NCBI GenBank assembly: GCA_934757155.1
Contig: CAKVLI010000006.1
Span: 22,688-86,687, forward strand
Direction of reading: 5' to 3'
DNA from: an uncultured Candidatus Melainabacteria bacterium
GTDB lineage: Bacteria > Cyanobacteriota > Vampirovibrionia > Gastranaerophilales > Gastranaerophilaceae
Length of the DNA stretch: 64,000 nucleotides
The notes under the pieces are model-generated. The model worked only from the letters and a program-made list of their open reading frames with translations. It was not told the DNA's origin and ran no database searches. Position numbers and translations under genes: made by a program. Positions 51,255 to 60,154 of this stretch are shown here, in pieces; positions within the stretch are counted from its first letter, which is position 1; every line of letters starts with the position of its first letter.

Positions 51255-51691
51255 TATTTAGACTCCTTTCCGAGAACAACCGGTTTTTGAGCGGCATGCG
51301 GATGTTCAGGACCGCAATAAACTTTCAACTTGTTGAACTGCTCTGCACCAAGTGTATTGTGCTGTAACATACCTTTTACAGCCTTTTCAATCAACTTAGT
51401 TGCATCTTTTTCACGAACTTCTTTTACAGAAGCTGATTTCAAACCACCCGGATAACCTGTGTGGTGATAATAGATTTTGTCTGTTTCTTTATTACCTGAA
51501 ACTAAAACCTTTTCTGCATTTACAACGATTACGAAATCGCCGGTATCTACGTTAGGTGTATATTCAGGTTTGTTTTTTCCTCTCAAAATGTTTGCAACAC
51601 GAACTGCCAAACGACCAAGAATTTCGCCTTCAGCGTCGATTACATACCATTTTCTTTCAACTTCAAGAGGTTTTGCTGAATATGTTTTCAT
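51254..51691 (-). CDS. rplM: 50S ribosomal protein L13 (uL13)
   Basis: 145 residues from ATG 51691, the family length. GGAGA lies 4-8 bases upstream; it overlaps an ATG at 51703, which is thereby excluded. WYVIDAEGEILGRLAVRVAN, KIYYHHTGYPGGLK and GMLQHNTLGAEQFNKLKVY are L13 motifs. Confidence 0.96.
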   Translation of the reverse strand: MKTYSAKPLEVERKWYVIDAEGEILGRLAVRVANILRGKNKPEYTPNVDTGDFVIVVNAEKVLVSGNKETDKIYYHHTGYPGGLKSASVKEVREKDATKLIEKAVKGMLQHNTLGAEQFNKLKVYCGPEHPHAAQKPVVLGKESK

Positions 51692-51707
51692 GCTTATCTC
51701 CATTTAA

Positions 51708-52481
51708 TTAATATGTTACTTTCATCAAAGTAAGTCCGTAAGGACTCACCGTTTGTCCCGCCTTGCGACGGTCCTTTGCCTCCAAAACATCTTTCATATG
51801 CTCTACAGGCAAATTATGTCCTTCTATTTCCAGAAGGGTACCGACTATGGTTCTCACCATATTATAGAGAAATCTGTTTCCCTCAATATGAATAAAAACT
51901 CTGTCCCCTTGCCTTTCAACTTCGGCTCGGGTTATAAAACAAACTTTGCTCGGGTTAAGCGTTCCGGAGCTTTTAAAACTTGAAAAATCATGTTCGCCTT
52001 TCAAATAATCCAATGCTTGTTGCATTCTCTTATCATCCAGTTTGAATTTCACCCTCGGTATGTCACCGTCAAACGCCTGTTTATAACGTCTGTTTATAAG
52101 TTCGTACCTGTAATACCTGCTCTTAGCAGATTTCTGAGCGTGAAATCTTTCTGACACAACCCTCAAGTTATCGACAGATATATCCTCCGGCAGGATTTCA
52201 TTTATATGATAGATAAATTTTGAAGCAACAATATTTTTATCAGTATCAAAATGAACAACCTGTCCCAGAGAATTTACGCCTCTGTCAGTTCTTCCGGAGA
52301 AGATTGTCTTAATCGGTCTGTTATCTGAAGCGGCATTACTGCCGCTTTTTATCAAAGTTCGAAGTGCCTTCTCTATTTCGCCCTGTATCGTAGGAGTTTC
52401 AATTTCCTGTCCGCCATCAAATTGAATCTGGCTTCCTGCGTAATTCTTACCTCGATACTGAACATCAAGAGCGTAGCGCAT
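51708..52481 (-). CDS. truA: tRNA pseudouridine(38-40) synthase
   Basis: 257 residues. The catalytic aspartate is in FSGRTDRGVNSLGQVVHF. RYYRYELINRRYKQAF and FLYNMVRTIVGTLLEIE are further TruA motifs. Placement between rplQ and rplM is the common arrangement, and spacing of 3 bases after rplQ indicates coupling. Confidence 0.95.
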   Translation of the reverse strand: MRYALDVQYRGKNYAGSQIQFDGGQEIETPTIQGEIEKALRTLIKSGSNAASDNRPIKTIFSGRTDRGVNSLGQVVHFDTDKNIVASKFIYHINEILPEDISVDNLRVVSERFHAQKSAKSRYYRYELINRRYKQAFDGDIPRVKFKLDDKRMQQALDYLKGEHDFSSFKSSGTLNPSKVCFITRAEVERQGDRVFIHIEGNRFLYNMVRTIVGTLLEIEGHNLPVEHMKDVLEAKDRRKAGQTVSPYGLTLMKVTY

Positions 52482-52484
52482 TGA

Positions 52485-52913
52485 CTATACCAATTGAATC
52501 AATGCCATTTCAGATGCGTCGCCTCTGCGAGGTGGCAATCTGTAAATTCTTGTATATCCGCCTTGTCTTGAAGAATATTTAACACCGATAATGCTGAATA
52601 ATCTTCTCAAAACAGTTTGGTTAGCAAGCTTTTTGCCTTCTTGAGGCGCATCAAATAATTCGCCTGTTGCTGTATCAATCAACTGACCGATTTCTTTATC
52701 AAAGATATATCTGCCGGCAAGTCTTCTTGAGTTCAAGTCACCTTTCTTAGCCAAAGTGATAACGTTTTCAGCGTATGGTTGAAGAGCTTTTGCTCTAGCC
52801 ATAGTTGTTTTAATTTCACCGTGAACGATAAGTTCGGTAGCCAATGAACGCAACAAAGCTTTTCTCTGGTCTTGTGCTTTACCAAGTGTATTTTTCTTTG
52901 TTTGGTGTCTCAT
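52485..52913 (-). CDS. rplQ: 50S ribosomal protein L17 (bL17)
   Basis: 142 residues. KALLRSLATELIVHGEIKTT and GGYTRIYRLPPRRGDASEMA are conserved L17 segments. It directly follows rpoA, as in most bacteria. The length includes a modest insertion (TATGELFDAPQEGKK). Confidence 0.96.
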   Translation of the reverse strand: MRHQTKKNTLGKAQDQRKALLRSLATELIVHGEIKTTMARAKALQPYAENVITLAKKGDLNSRRLAGRYIFDKEIGQLIDTATGELFDAPQEGKKLANQTVLRRLFSIIGVKYSSRQGGYTRIYRLPPRRGDASEMALIQLV

Positions 52914-52946
52914 TTTTTACTTTCCTTTATGTATTATTACTATTTA

Positions 52947-53951
52947 TTATTCTGCTGCTGCTTCGATAACCATACCATCTTCATCCAATTCAGGGTTTGG
53001 AGCAAGGTCTAAACCGAAGTGGTGAAGTCTTTCGATAACTTCATCTGAAGATTTTTTACCGAAGTTTTTAATATTTAACAAATCATGTTCTGATTTTTTA
53101 AGCAATTCTGCCATTGAATTGATACTTGCTCTTTTCAAGCAGTTGTAAGCACGAACTGAAAGTTCCAACTCATCAATTGTGATTGAAGGTTCGTCTGAAG
53201 AAGCTTCAACAGATTTTTCTTCTTCAACTGCCTTTTCTTCAACTTCTTTGTGAGTTGTTTTGCCTGTGATTGCTGCGATTTGAACAAAGTGTTCAATCAA
53301 CAAATCAGCTGCTTGTGTCAAAGCTGTAGCAACATCAACTGTACCGTTTGACCAAATTTCAAGAGTTAATTTGTCGAAGTCAATGCTGTCGCCAACACGA
53401 GTGTTTTCAACTTCGTAGCTAACTCTCTTAATAGGCATGAAAGTTGCATCAATCGGAAGCATATCAATAGCTGCACCTGCTTTAGCGTTTCTAGGAACGT
53501 CATTTGCAACGTAACCTTTACCTGTTTCTACAATAATATCAGCGTGGAATGAACCGCCTTCTGCTATTGTACAAATCAACCAGTCAGGGTTAACAACCTT
53601 AACACCTGCAGGTAATTGGATATCGCTTGCTAATACTGCACCCGGTTTGTCAACATCTATTCTCAAGTGTTGTGGTTCTTTTGATTCAGTCTTAACAGCC
53701 AAACCTTTGAGGTTCAACATAACATCAATAACATCTTCCAAAACACCCGGAATTGCTGTGTATTCGTGAGTAATGCCTTCTATTCTGCAAGAAGTTACAG
53801 CAGTACCTTCCAAGCTTGAAAGCAATACACGTCTAAGTGCATTACCGATAGTTGTACCAAATCCTCTTTCAAGCGGTTCAATAGTAAATTTACCATATTG
53901 TGAACCGTCTGAACCGGCCATTGTATTAACAGTTTTAATTTTCAATTCCAT
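52947..53951 (-). CDS. rpoA: RNA polymerase alpha subunit
   Basis: 334 residues. The N-terminal dimerisation domain has FTIEPLERGFGTTIGNALRR and LSSLEGTAVTSCRIEG. A linker rich in Glu/Ser (about 240-260) joins the C-terminal domain with LELSVRAYNCLKRASINSMA and LLNIKNFGKKSSDEVIERL, which binds UP elements and activators. Complete. Confidence 0.97.
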   Translation of the reverse strand: MELKIKTVNTMAGSDGSQYGKFTIEPLERGFGTTIGNALRRVLLSSLEGTAVTSCRIEGITHEYTAIPGVLEDVIDVMLNLKGLAVKTESKEPQHLRIDVDKPGAVLASDIQLPAGVKVVNPDWLICTIAEGGSFHADIIVETGKGYVANDVPRNAKAGAAIDMLPIDATFMPIKRVSYEVENTRVGDSIDFDKLTLEIWSNGTVDVATALTQAADLLIEHFVQIAAITGKTTHKEVEEKAVEEEKSVEASSDEPSITIDELELSVRAYNCLKRASINSMAELLKKSEHDLLNIKNFGKKSSDEVIERLHHFGLDLAPNPELDEDGMVIEAAAE

Positions 53952-53970
53952 ATTAATTTCTCCTATCAGC

Positions 53971-54573
53971 CTATTTTGAATAGTACTCTATAACTAGTTG
54001 TTCTTTGATTTCAGGATCAAGTTCTTCTCTTTGAGGAACTCTTTCGAATGTAATCTTCAAAGCGTCTTTGTCAACTGTAACCCAAGCCGGAGCACACGAT
54101 AAATCAATTGCGCTCATAACAGTCTTAAGGTATTCGTCACTCTTAGACTTGATGGAGATTACATCACCTGCTTTAACTGAATATGATGGAATATCTACTT
54201 TTTTGCCGTTAACCAATACGTGACCGTGGTTAACGATTTGTCTTGATTGTTTTCTTGTTACACCAAAACCTGATCTGAACAAAATGTTATCAAGTCTTGA
54301 TTCCAAAAGTTGAAGAAGGATTGTGCCTGTTACGCCTTTTCTTCTTGCAGCTTCGTTGTAATATCTGGCGAATTGTTTTTCGCTTACTAAATAAGTTAAT
54401 CTGATTTTTTGTTTTTCGTTCAAATGGATTGCATATTCAGAAAGTTTCTTTCTTACAGCGCCGTGTTGACCAGAAGCTGTTTGTCTCATTGAAGAAGTAA
54501 GCTTTCTGTTAGATAAATCCTTTACTCCGTAGTTGCGGAATAACTTATTAGTTGGTCCTGTGTATCTTGCCAT
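53971..54573 (-). CDS. rpsD: 30S ribosomal protein S4 (uS4)
   Basis: 200 residues from ATG 54573 (AGGAG upstream). The longer frame to 54648 is discarded because family members begin MARYTGP. The S4 domain is RLDNILFRSGFGVTRKQSRQ and VNHGHVLVNGKKVDIPSY. No cysteine zinc motif, so it is the C-minus form. Confidence 0.96.
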   Translation of the reverse strand: MARYTGPTNKLFRNYGVKDLSNRKLTSSMRQTASGQHGAVRKKLSEYAIHLNEKQKIRLTYLVSEKQFARYYNEAARRKGVTGTILLQLLESRLDNILFRSGFGVTRKQSRQIVNHGHVLVNGKKVDIPSYSVKAGDVISIKSKSDEYLKTVMSAIDLSCAPAWVTVDKDALKITFERVPQREELDPEIKEQLVIEYYSK

Positions 54574-54692
54574 TATTTTCTCCTTTTCTTGTGTCGGGCA
54601 TCTATGGTTTGTGCTTTTGGCGAAGCTCAAGCCCCGACCTTCTATCATCTAAATAATCGCATTATATTATATAATGCCTGCGCAAAGTTCAA

Positions 54693-55079
54693 TTAAACTC
54701 TACGTTTTTTAGGCGGACGACATCCGTTGTGAGGGATTGGTGTTACGTCCTTAATCAAAGTGATTTCCAAACCTGCTGCTTGGATAGCTCTGATTGCTGT
54801 TTCACGACCTGAACCAGGTCCTTTGATGTAAACTTCAACCTTTTTCATACCTTGGTCGATAGATTTCTTTGCTACCAATTCAGCTGCTGATTGTGCTGCA
54901 AACGGAGTACCTTTTCTAGCACCCTTGAATCCTGTAGCACCTGCAGTAGCCCAAGCAATAGCATTACCTTGAGTATCAGTAGAAGTTACAATTGTATTGT
55001 TAAAAGTAGATTGAATGTGTACAATCCCTTGCAATACGTTTTTCTTTTCTTTTTTCTTTGTAGTTTTTGGTCTTGCCAT
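54693..55079 (-). CDS. rpsK: 30S ribosomal protein S11 (uS11)
   Basis: 128 residues. IVHIQSTFNNTIVTSTDTQG, GFKGARKGTPFAAQSAAE and DVTPIPHNGCRPPKKRRV are the conserved S11 segments. Between rpsM and rpsD, as expected. Confidence 0.97.
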   Translation of the reverse strand: MARPKTTKKKEKKNVLQGIVHIQSTFNNTIVTSTDTQGNAIAWATAGATGFKGARKGTPFAAQSAAELVAKKSIDQGMKKVEVYIKGPGSGRETAIRAIQAAGLEITLIKDVTPIPHNGCRPPKKRRV

Positions 55080-55116
55080 TTTTGTATTCCTTATATTAAT
55101 TATTTTTCTTTTCCAG

Positions 55117-55156
55117 TGATCAGGTGGTCAAGTGACCAAATGATCAAGTGATTATT
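55117..55156. repeat. Octamer tandem repeat, site 1
   Basis: Five units of 8 bases: TGATCAGG, TGGTCAAG, TGACCAAA, TGATCAAG, TGATTATT. It lies in the rpsM-rpsK spacer. Confidence 0.75.
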
Positions 55157-55202
55157 CTTCGTCGGCATTCCGCTCGCTTCGCTCACTTCAGCCTATAAAT
55201 TC

Positions 55203-55571
55203 TTATTTTTTCTTACCTGCGATAGGTCCGGTTTTCTTACCACGTCTGGTTCTTGCGTTAGTTTTTGTCCTTTGACCTCTGCAAGGAAGACCTCTTTTAT
55301 GTCTCATACCTCTGTAAGAATTAATTTCTTGAAGACGTTTGATATTCATTGCAACTTCACGTCTCAAATCACCTTCGATATGATATTCAGCTAATGCGTT
55401 ACGCAAATTCTTAATATCAGTTTCTGTTAAATCGTCTGTTCTCAAATCAGGAGAAATACCTGTTACTTCGAGAATTTTTTTTGCTCTGGCAGGTCCTATA
55501 CCGTAGATATAAGTCAATGCCACTTCTAGTCTTTTGTTACGAGGTAAGTCTACCCCAACTAATCTTGCCAT
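55203..55571 (-). CDS. rpsM: 30S ribosomal protein S13 (uS13)
   Basis: 122 residues. ARLVGVDLPRNKRLEVALTY, YGIGPARAKKILE and the C-terminal GLPCRGQRTKTNARTRRGKK identify S13, which contacts P-site tRNA and 23S rRNA. Flanked on both sides by octamer repeats. Confidence 0.97.
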   Translation of the reverse strand: MARLVGVDLPRNKRLEVALTYIYGIGPARAKKILEVTGISPDLRTDDLTETDIKNLRNALAEYHIEGDLRREVAMNIKRLQEINSYRGMRHKRGLPCRGQRTKTNARTRRGKKTGPIAGKKK

Positions 55572-55616
55572 GTTTTGTTTCCTTTATTTTAATTTGTACT
55601 TAACTTTCTTTTTCAG

Positions 55617-55648
55617 CAATCAAGTGATCGAGTGATCAAGTGATCAAG
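55617..55648. repeat. Octamer tandem repeat, site 2
   Basis: CAATCAAG, TGATCGAG, TGATCAAG, TGATCAAG: four 8-base units of the same type as site 1, in the rpmJ-rpsM spacer. A direct repeat CTTGGTCACTG occurs twice just downstream (about 55687-55712). Confidence 0.75.
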
Positions 55649-55713
55649 CAGTTGTTTATCAAGCCTCCACGACCCGCTTCTGACCTCTTGGTCACTGGAG
55701 TCTTGGTCACTGA

Positions 55714-55827
55714 CTAACCCTGTCTTTGTTTGTGTTTTGGGTTTTCACAAATTACGGCAACTCTGCCTTTTCTTTTAATAACTTTGCACTTGTCGCACAT
55801 AGGTTTTACTGATGATCTTGTTTTCAT
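55714..55827 (-). CDS. rpmJ: 50S ribosomal protein L36 (bL36)
   Basis: 37 residues, short enough to be missed by length filters. MKTRSSVKPMCDKCKVIKRK contains the CxxC half of the zinc site, and VICENPKHKQRQG the C...H half (C27, H32), so it is the zinc-binding C-plus form. Located between infA and rpsM, its standard place. Confidence 0.96.
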   Translation of the reverse strand: MKTRSSVKPMCDKCKVIKRKGRVAVICENPKHKQRQG

Positions 55828-55857
55828 TTTGTTTTTCCTTTACTTATATTTAACTTA

Positions 55858-56073
55858 TTATTTGAGCCTGAATGTAATTCTTCCTTTTGATAAATCATAC
55901 GGGGTCATTTCGACCTTTACTCTGTCACCCGGAAGAATTCTAATGAAATTCTTTCTGATTTTACCGGAGATGTGAGCCAGAATTTCATGTCCGTTTTCGA
56001 GTTTAACTCTGAACATTGCATTCGGCATTGACTCCAGAATTGTACCTTCAATTTCTATTACGTCTTTTGCCAT
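55858..56073 (-). CDS. infA: Translation initiation factor IF-1
   Basis: 71 residues, the normal size. KDVIEIEGTILESMPNAMFR and HISGKIRKNFIRILPGDRVK are IF-1 OB-fold motifs. It is the first gene of this operon segment in the window. secY, adk or map would often precede it; here map is found at 63063 instead. Confidence 0.96.
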   Translation of the reverse strand: MAKDVIEIEGTILESMPNAMFRVKLENGHEILAHISGKIRKNFIRILPGDRVKVEMTPYDLSKGRITFRLK

Positions 56074-56473
56074 ATTGTCCTCTATTTTCGGCTATCAAAC
56101 GACATCATAATTCGACATCTTAATTAATCATATCTGCTAAATTTCTGTTTGCAAGCAGTTTTATTCAATTTCAGGGGTAATTGTAAATTTTTATTAACGT
56201 TTGTTTTTATATTCATTGGTTTTATTATGAATAGAGCGTTTGTTCATGGAAAGCATGATAAAAACAACCGCACAGAGCTACTTCAATACAAAATTAAAAA
56301 GTTTTTATATTTCCTTATTTTCATTAAACAATCGCAGCGACATTCAAGGAGTTTTGCAATTTTTCCAAAAAGAAAAATTGCAATTATGCATAAATTCATA
56401 TCAAAATCACGGAGTACCCTTTACTTTTTACCCCCTTTGCGTGATAATTCCCATATAAAGAAAGGGATTAATC
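56074..56473. other. Intergenic region upstream of gltX
   Basis: 400 bases between divergent infA and gltX. A perfect 12-bp hairpin TTGCAATTTTTC-N6-GAAAAATTGCAA lies at 56354-56383, about 90 bases before gltX. No T-box sequence (AGGGTGGNACCGCG) is present. Two open frames here have poor starts and no ribosome-binding sites, and I do not call genes. Confidence 0.65.
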
Positions 56474-57946
56474 ATGAATGAAGTTAGAGTAAGAATTGCA
56501 CCTTCACCGAGCGGAAATCTCCACATCGGAACAGCAAGGACAGCTTTATTTAATTATTTATTTGCAAAGAAAAATAACGGTAAATTCATCTTAAGAATTG
56601 AAGATACCGACGCAGAAAGAACCAGCCAGGAATACGTTGATAATATTTTTGACAGCTTGAAAGCTCTCGGTTTGAACTGGGATGAAGGTCCGGACGTAGG
56701 CGGCGAATATGGCCCTTATACACAATCAAAGAGATTTGATATTTATCCAAAATACATTCAAACCTTGTTAGACAAAGGGTTTGCTTACGAATGCTATTGC
56801 ACTCCGGAAGAATTGGAAGCCGAAAAAGAAGAAGCTGCAAAAAACAAAAAAGCTTATGTATACACTAAAAAATGTGAAAATTTAACAGAAGAAGAAAAAG
56901 CTAAACTAAGAGCTGAAGGCAGAAAACCTGCGATTAGATTTAATGTTGCAAAAGCTCAAAGAGCTTTCCACGATTCTTCAATTTTGGAATTTGACGATTT
57001 GGTAAAAGGTAAACTCCACATGGACACAGACCTTATAGGCGACTTCGTAATCATGAAATCAAACGGCGCACCGACTTACAACTACGCAGTTGTAATTGAT
57101 GATGCGTTAATGAAAATTTCTCACGTAATCAGAGGTGAAGACCACATTTCAAACACATACAAACAAATCTTAATCTTTGAAGCATTAGGTTTTGAGGTTC
57201 CCAGATTCGGTCACCTCGGTATGATTCTTGCTCCTGACAGAAGCAAACTTTCAAAAAGACACGGCGCAACAGCTGTTTCAGACTTTGTTGAACAAGGTTA
57301 TTTAACAGATGCTCTCGTAAACTTCGTTGCACTTCTGGGTTGGTCACCTTCTGACGGTCAAGAAATCAAAACAGTGGATGAAATCGCACAAGATTTCAGA
57401 ATCGGAGAAATTTCTTCATCTAACTCAATTTTCGAATACGACAAATTGAAATGGATGAACAGCCACTATATCAAAATGCTTCCGATTGAAACATTAAAAG
57501 AAAAACTCAAAAAATATTTGACTAAATATAATTTGAACGAGTTAACAGATGCTCAATACACAAGAATGGTTGAAATCACATACGAACCTTTGACATTACT
57601 TTCTGATATCACAGATGCAGTTGCATATTTCTTCGGTGGAGATAATGTTGAAATCGATGAAAAAGCAGCAGAAAACCTTGCGACAGATTTGTCTCAAGAA
57701 GTTTTGAGAGCATTTGTTGAACAAGGTGAAGGTTGGGAATGGACTGAAGAAAATCTTCACGAAAAACTTGAACAATTCAGAGCTGATTTCAAAGAAAAAG
57801 GTTACAAACCTAAATTCACAATGTGGGCAATCCGAGCCGCTGTTACAGGCAGACTTTGCGGTGCCGATATGACCGCAACCCTTGCTATCTTGGGCAAAGA
57901 ACATTCTTTGAACAGAGCTAAAAAGGCAATTCAAGTTACTGTTTAA
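56474..57946 (+). CDS. gltX: Glutamyl-tRNA synthetase
   Basis: Class I synthetase, 490 residues. The HIGH-type motif is PSPSGNLHIGTARTALFNY and the KMSKS-type motif is DRSKLSKRHGATAV. The cysteine-containing YECYCTPEELEAEKEEAA insertion is typical of discriminating and non-discriminating forms alike. AAAGGG precedes ATG 56474. Its cognate tRNA-Glu gene lies at the end of the window. Confidence 0.97.
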   Translation: MNEVRVRIAPSPSGNLHIGTARTALFNYLFAKKNNGKFILRIEDTDAERTSQEYVDNIFDSLKALGLNWDEGPDVGGEYGPYTQSKRFDIYPKYIQTLLDKGFAYECYCTPEELEAEKEEAAKNKKAYVYTKKCENLTEEEKAKLRAEGRKPAIRFNVAKAQRAFHDSSILEFDDLVKGKLHMDTDLIGDFVIMKSNGAPTYNYAVVIDDALMKISHVIRGEDHISNTYKQILIFEALGFEVPRFGHLGMILAPDRSKLSKRHGATAVSDFVEQGYLTDALVNFVALLGWSPSDGQEIKTVDEIAQDFRIGEISSSNSIFEYDKLKWMNSHYIKMLPIETLKEKLKKYLTKYNLNELTDAQYTRMVEITYEPLTLLSDITDAVAYFFGGDNVEIDEKAAENLATDLSQEVLRAFVEQGEGWEWTEENLHEKLEQFRADFKEKGYKPKFTMWAIRAAVTGRLCGADMTATLAILGKEHSLNRAKKAIQVTV

Positions 57947-57958
57947 TAGCACAATACT

Positions 57959-57992
57959 ATAGGGGCGGACTGATAAATCAGTCCGCCCCTAT
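57959..57992. terminator. Terminator hairpin after gltX
   Basis: ATAGGGGCGGACTGAT-aa-ATCAGTCCGCCCCTAT, a 16-bp perfect arm pair between convergent gltX and the calpain-like gene. On the plus strand TTTGT follows. Confidence 0.82.
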
Positions 57993-57998
57993 TTGTAT

Positions 57999-59930
57999 CT
58001 AGCACTCTTCTTTGCGTTGCATAATCCTGTAACTTCCATTTTCTGTATTTATTTCAACACTGGCTATATACCTTACGCCATTTTTCACATAAGAAAACTC
58101 GTATATTCTTTGGGTTTCAGTTTCGGAGGCAAGTTTAATATCTGTGTACGGTGCTTTTAATGTATAGCCCAGACTCTTTCCACTCCCATCAGGATCAAGC
58201 TTGAGTTCAAAAAATCTGTTAATAACACCTTTGCTAAGAAAAGTTTCAACCGATTTTGAAGAATAAACATTCTCGTCAATACCAACAAGCATTCTATTTA
58301 TCCAACCAGATGGGTCTGGAAGCTTTTTATCGTCTTGCATTCTATCTCCTCCAGAAATTTCAACACATCCAGGTTTCAAATCTTTAAGAGACACGCCCTC
58401 TTTTAATTTATACATACCTAGGTCAGCATCGTATTCGAGATTTTCATTTTCCATCCACCAAACTCCACCCAGAGCTTTTGTCAGATTTTCGCTGGTATAG
58501 TAATTAACATTAGTTTTAACTTCTTCCCCATCTTCAACAGATGTAAGAGCGACTGTTAAATTTGGAGTGCCGTCAACTGCGTCTTCATTATAATTGAAAC
58601 CTATATCTGTGTAAGGTAATTTTAACGCATATTCGATGACGTTTCCATCAGCGTCAAATCCTATTGGCTCTAAAAATTTATCAATGATATTCTGCGGAAT
58701 ATTTTCAAATATATCAGCACTATAAATCGTTGCACCCGAAACATCCGGCACATCAGGGTCTGTCGGAGTTTCGCCAGTCAGTGCACTCAAATCAGTTGCG
58801 GTCAACATACCTATGCCAAGCTTAGCAAATTCTTCCCAAGTCATAGTGTATTCTTTTTCTGAGTTCCACGGATTTACAAAGGTTACAGTTGTATCAGTAA
58901 GTTTTGTAATCGCAAGTGCATGTCCACCATCATCAATATTCAGTTTATACGGAGTTCCGTCTGTCAACTTAGCTTCGTGAGGTGAACCATATACTCCAAA
59001 TGTTAGTGCAGTATTTCCATTTTCATAAGCCTTTTGCAAAAAGGCAAAAATCTCATCCTTACTTAGACCTTCTACTTCTTTTTTATACGCATAAATAAAA
59101 TCAGCAGTTTGTCCTGTTAAATAATAAATCATGTTCTGAGCAAAGCCGCCCGCAATTGAACCGTCTTTGTTATACTTCGACTCAACGCTGTCCTCAGGGA
59201 CATCAAGTTTCACCTTGCCGCATGCAATATCTGCCATGAGTTTTTCTGTTGCAAGTTCCAATACCAACATGTCATTATCGCCATTAGAGTACGCATCGCC
59301 CGAAATATCGTCTGTATCGTGTTTTCTAATTTCATCAGCCGTAATAGTATAACTAACTCCAAGCCCTTTAAAAGTAACGGTTACGCTACCATCCGAATTT
59401 GACTGAATTGATTCTTTAATAATTTGTTTACCGGCACTCGTTGCATTAAGAGATAACACTCCTGTCAAGAGCCAACAGTCACCAGTACCACCCTGTGATA
59501 CTTTTTCGTCGATTTCACCATTGACACCATTTGAACCATCATTCCCACTAACAACATTTGGGATTAGAAGGTCGCGTTTTATAGCGGGTAACTGCTTCAA
59601 AACATCATCAACACTTGCTTTTCCTCGAATCTGAATACTCAAGTCACCTTTTCTTTTGTAAGTAGTAATTTCAGAATCTTTATAAACAAACTCCGTAACA
59701 CCTTCATTAATTTCGGGAATACCATCAACCTTAGAAATCACTCGAATATCACCCTGAGCGTAACTTGCCAAAACATCCTGTATAGATGCTGTTACCGGTT
59801 TTGCCTCGGGAGCATTCGTTTTTGTTATCGATGTTTCTCCGCTTTCTTCCAGCTGTTCTCTCTTGTTTCCGTCATTTTTTTCATCAAATTTAACAAAACT
59901 ATTGCCAGTCAATCTAAAATTTAGGTTCAT
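57999..59930 (-). CDS. Calpain-like cysteine protease with duplicated C-terminal domain
   Basis: 643 residues. The papain-fold triad of the C2 family is Cys152 (SQGGTGDCWLLTGVLSL), His337 (DDGGHALAITKL) and Asn353 (VNPWNS). Residues 1-130 form an N-terminal extension that opens MNLNFRLTGNSFVKFDEKN, an FKG-type variant with no signal peptide. After a Pro/Asp linker (about 385-400) come two related modules, each with a YALKLPYTDI / YTLKAPYTDI segment, likely binding or calcium domains. The XRE regulator is divergent and palindromes lie between. Confidence 0.85.
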   Translation of the reverse strand: MNLNFRLTGNSFVKFDEKNDGNKREQLEESGETSITKTNAPEAKPVTASIQDVLASYAQGDIRVISKVDGIPEINEGVTEFVYKDSEITTYKRKGDLSIQIRGKASVDDVLKQLPAIKRDLLIPNVVSGNDGSNGVNGEIDEKVSQGGTGDCWLLTGVLSLNATSAGKQIIKESIQSNSDGSVTVTFKGLGVSYTITADEIRKHDTDDISGDAYSNGDNDMLVLELATEKLMADIACGKVKLDVPEDSVESKYNKDGSIAGGFAQNMIYYLTGQTADFIYAYKKEVEGLSKDEIFAFLQKAYENGNTALTFGVYGSPHEAKLTDGTPYKLNIDDGGHALAITKLTDTTVTFVNPWNSEKEYTMTWEEFAKLGIGMLTATDLSALTGETPTDPDVPDVSGATIYSADIFENIPQNIIDKFLEPIGFDADGNVIEYALKLPYTDIGFNYNEDAVDGTPNLTVALTSVEDGEEVKTNVNYYTSENLTKALGGVWWMENENLEYDADLGMYKLKEGVSLKDLKPGCVEISGGDRMQDDKKLPDPSGWINRMLVGIDENVYSSKSVETFLSKGVINRFFELKLDPDGSGKSLGYTLKAPYTDIKLASETETQRIYEFSYVKNGVRYIASVEINTENGSYRIMQRKEEC

Positions 59931-59956
59931 AAAATACTCCTTTCATGTAACGACTT

Positions 59957-59965
59957 TTGTTATGC
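59957..59965 (-). promoter_or_regulatory. Half-site related to the XRE palindrome
   Basis: TTGTTATGC, eight of nine bases matching the half-site of the palindrome at 60068-60088, located 27 bases upstream of the calpain-like start codon. Confidence 0.45.
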
Positions 59966-60067
59966 TTTAGTTAACGGCATTTTTTTGAAAAACTTTAGAA
60001 TTTTTAAATAAATATTTACAAAAATTAACAAACTCTACAACTTAATACATAACTTGTATTTCTCAAA

Positions 60068-60088
60068 ACATAACAATTATTGTTATGT
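60068..60088. promoter_or_regulatory. Perfect palindrome, candidate XRE operator
   Basis: ACATAACAA-tta-TTGTTATGT: 9-bp arms with a 3-base centre, in the divergent spacer between the calpain-like gene and the XRE regulator. Confidence 0.6.
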
Positions 60089-60154
60089 CTGTATATTGAT
60101 TATTAACAAAATATTGACATAGAAAATTAATCCGCAAAAGGTTAATCTTTTATT

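Noticed and set aside
56074..56473. Protein-coding frames of 72 and 110 codons before gltX
   Set aside because: Starts are TTG or lack ribosome-binding sites, and one frame runs through the perfect hairpin. Composition is poor.
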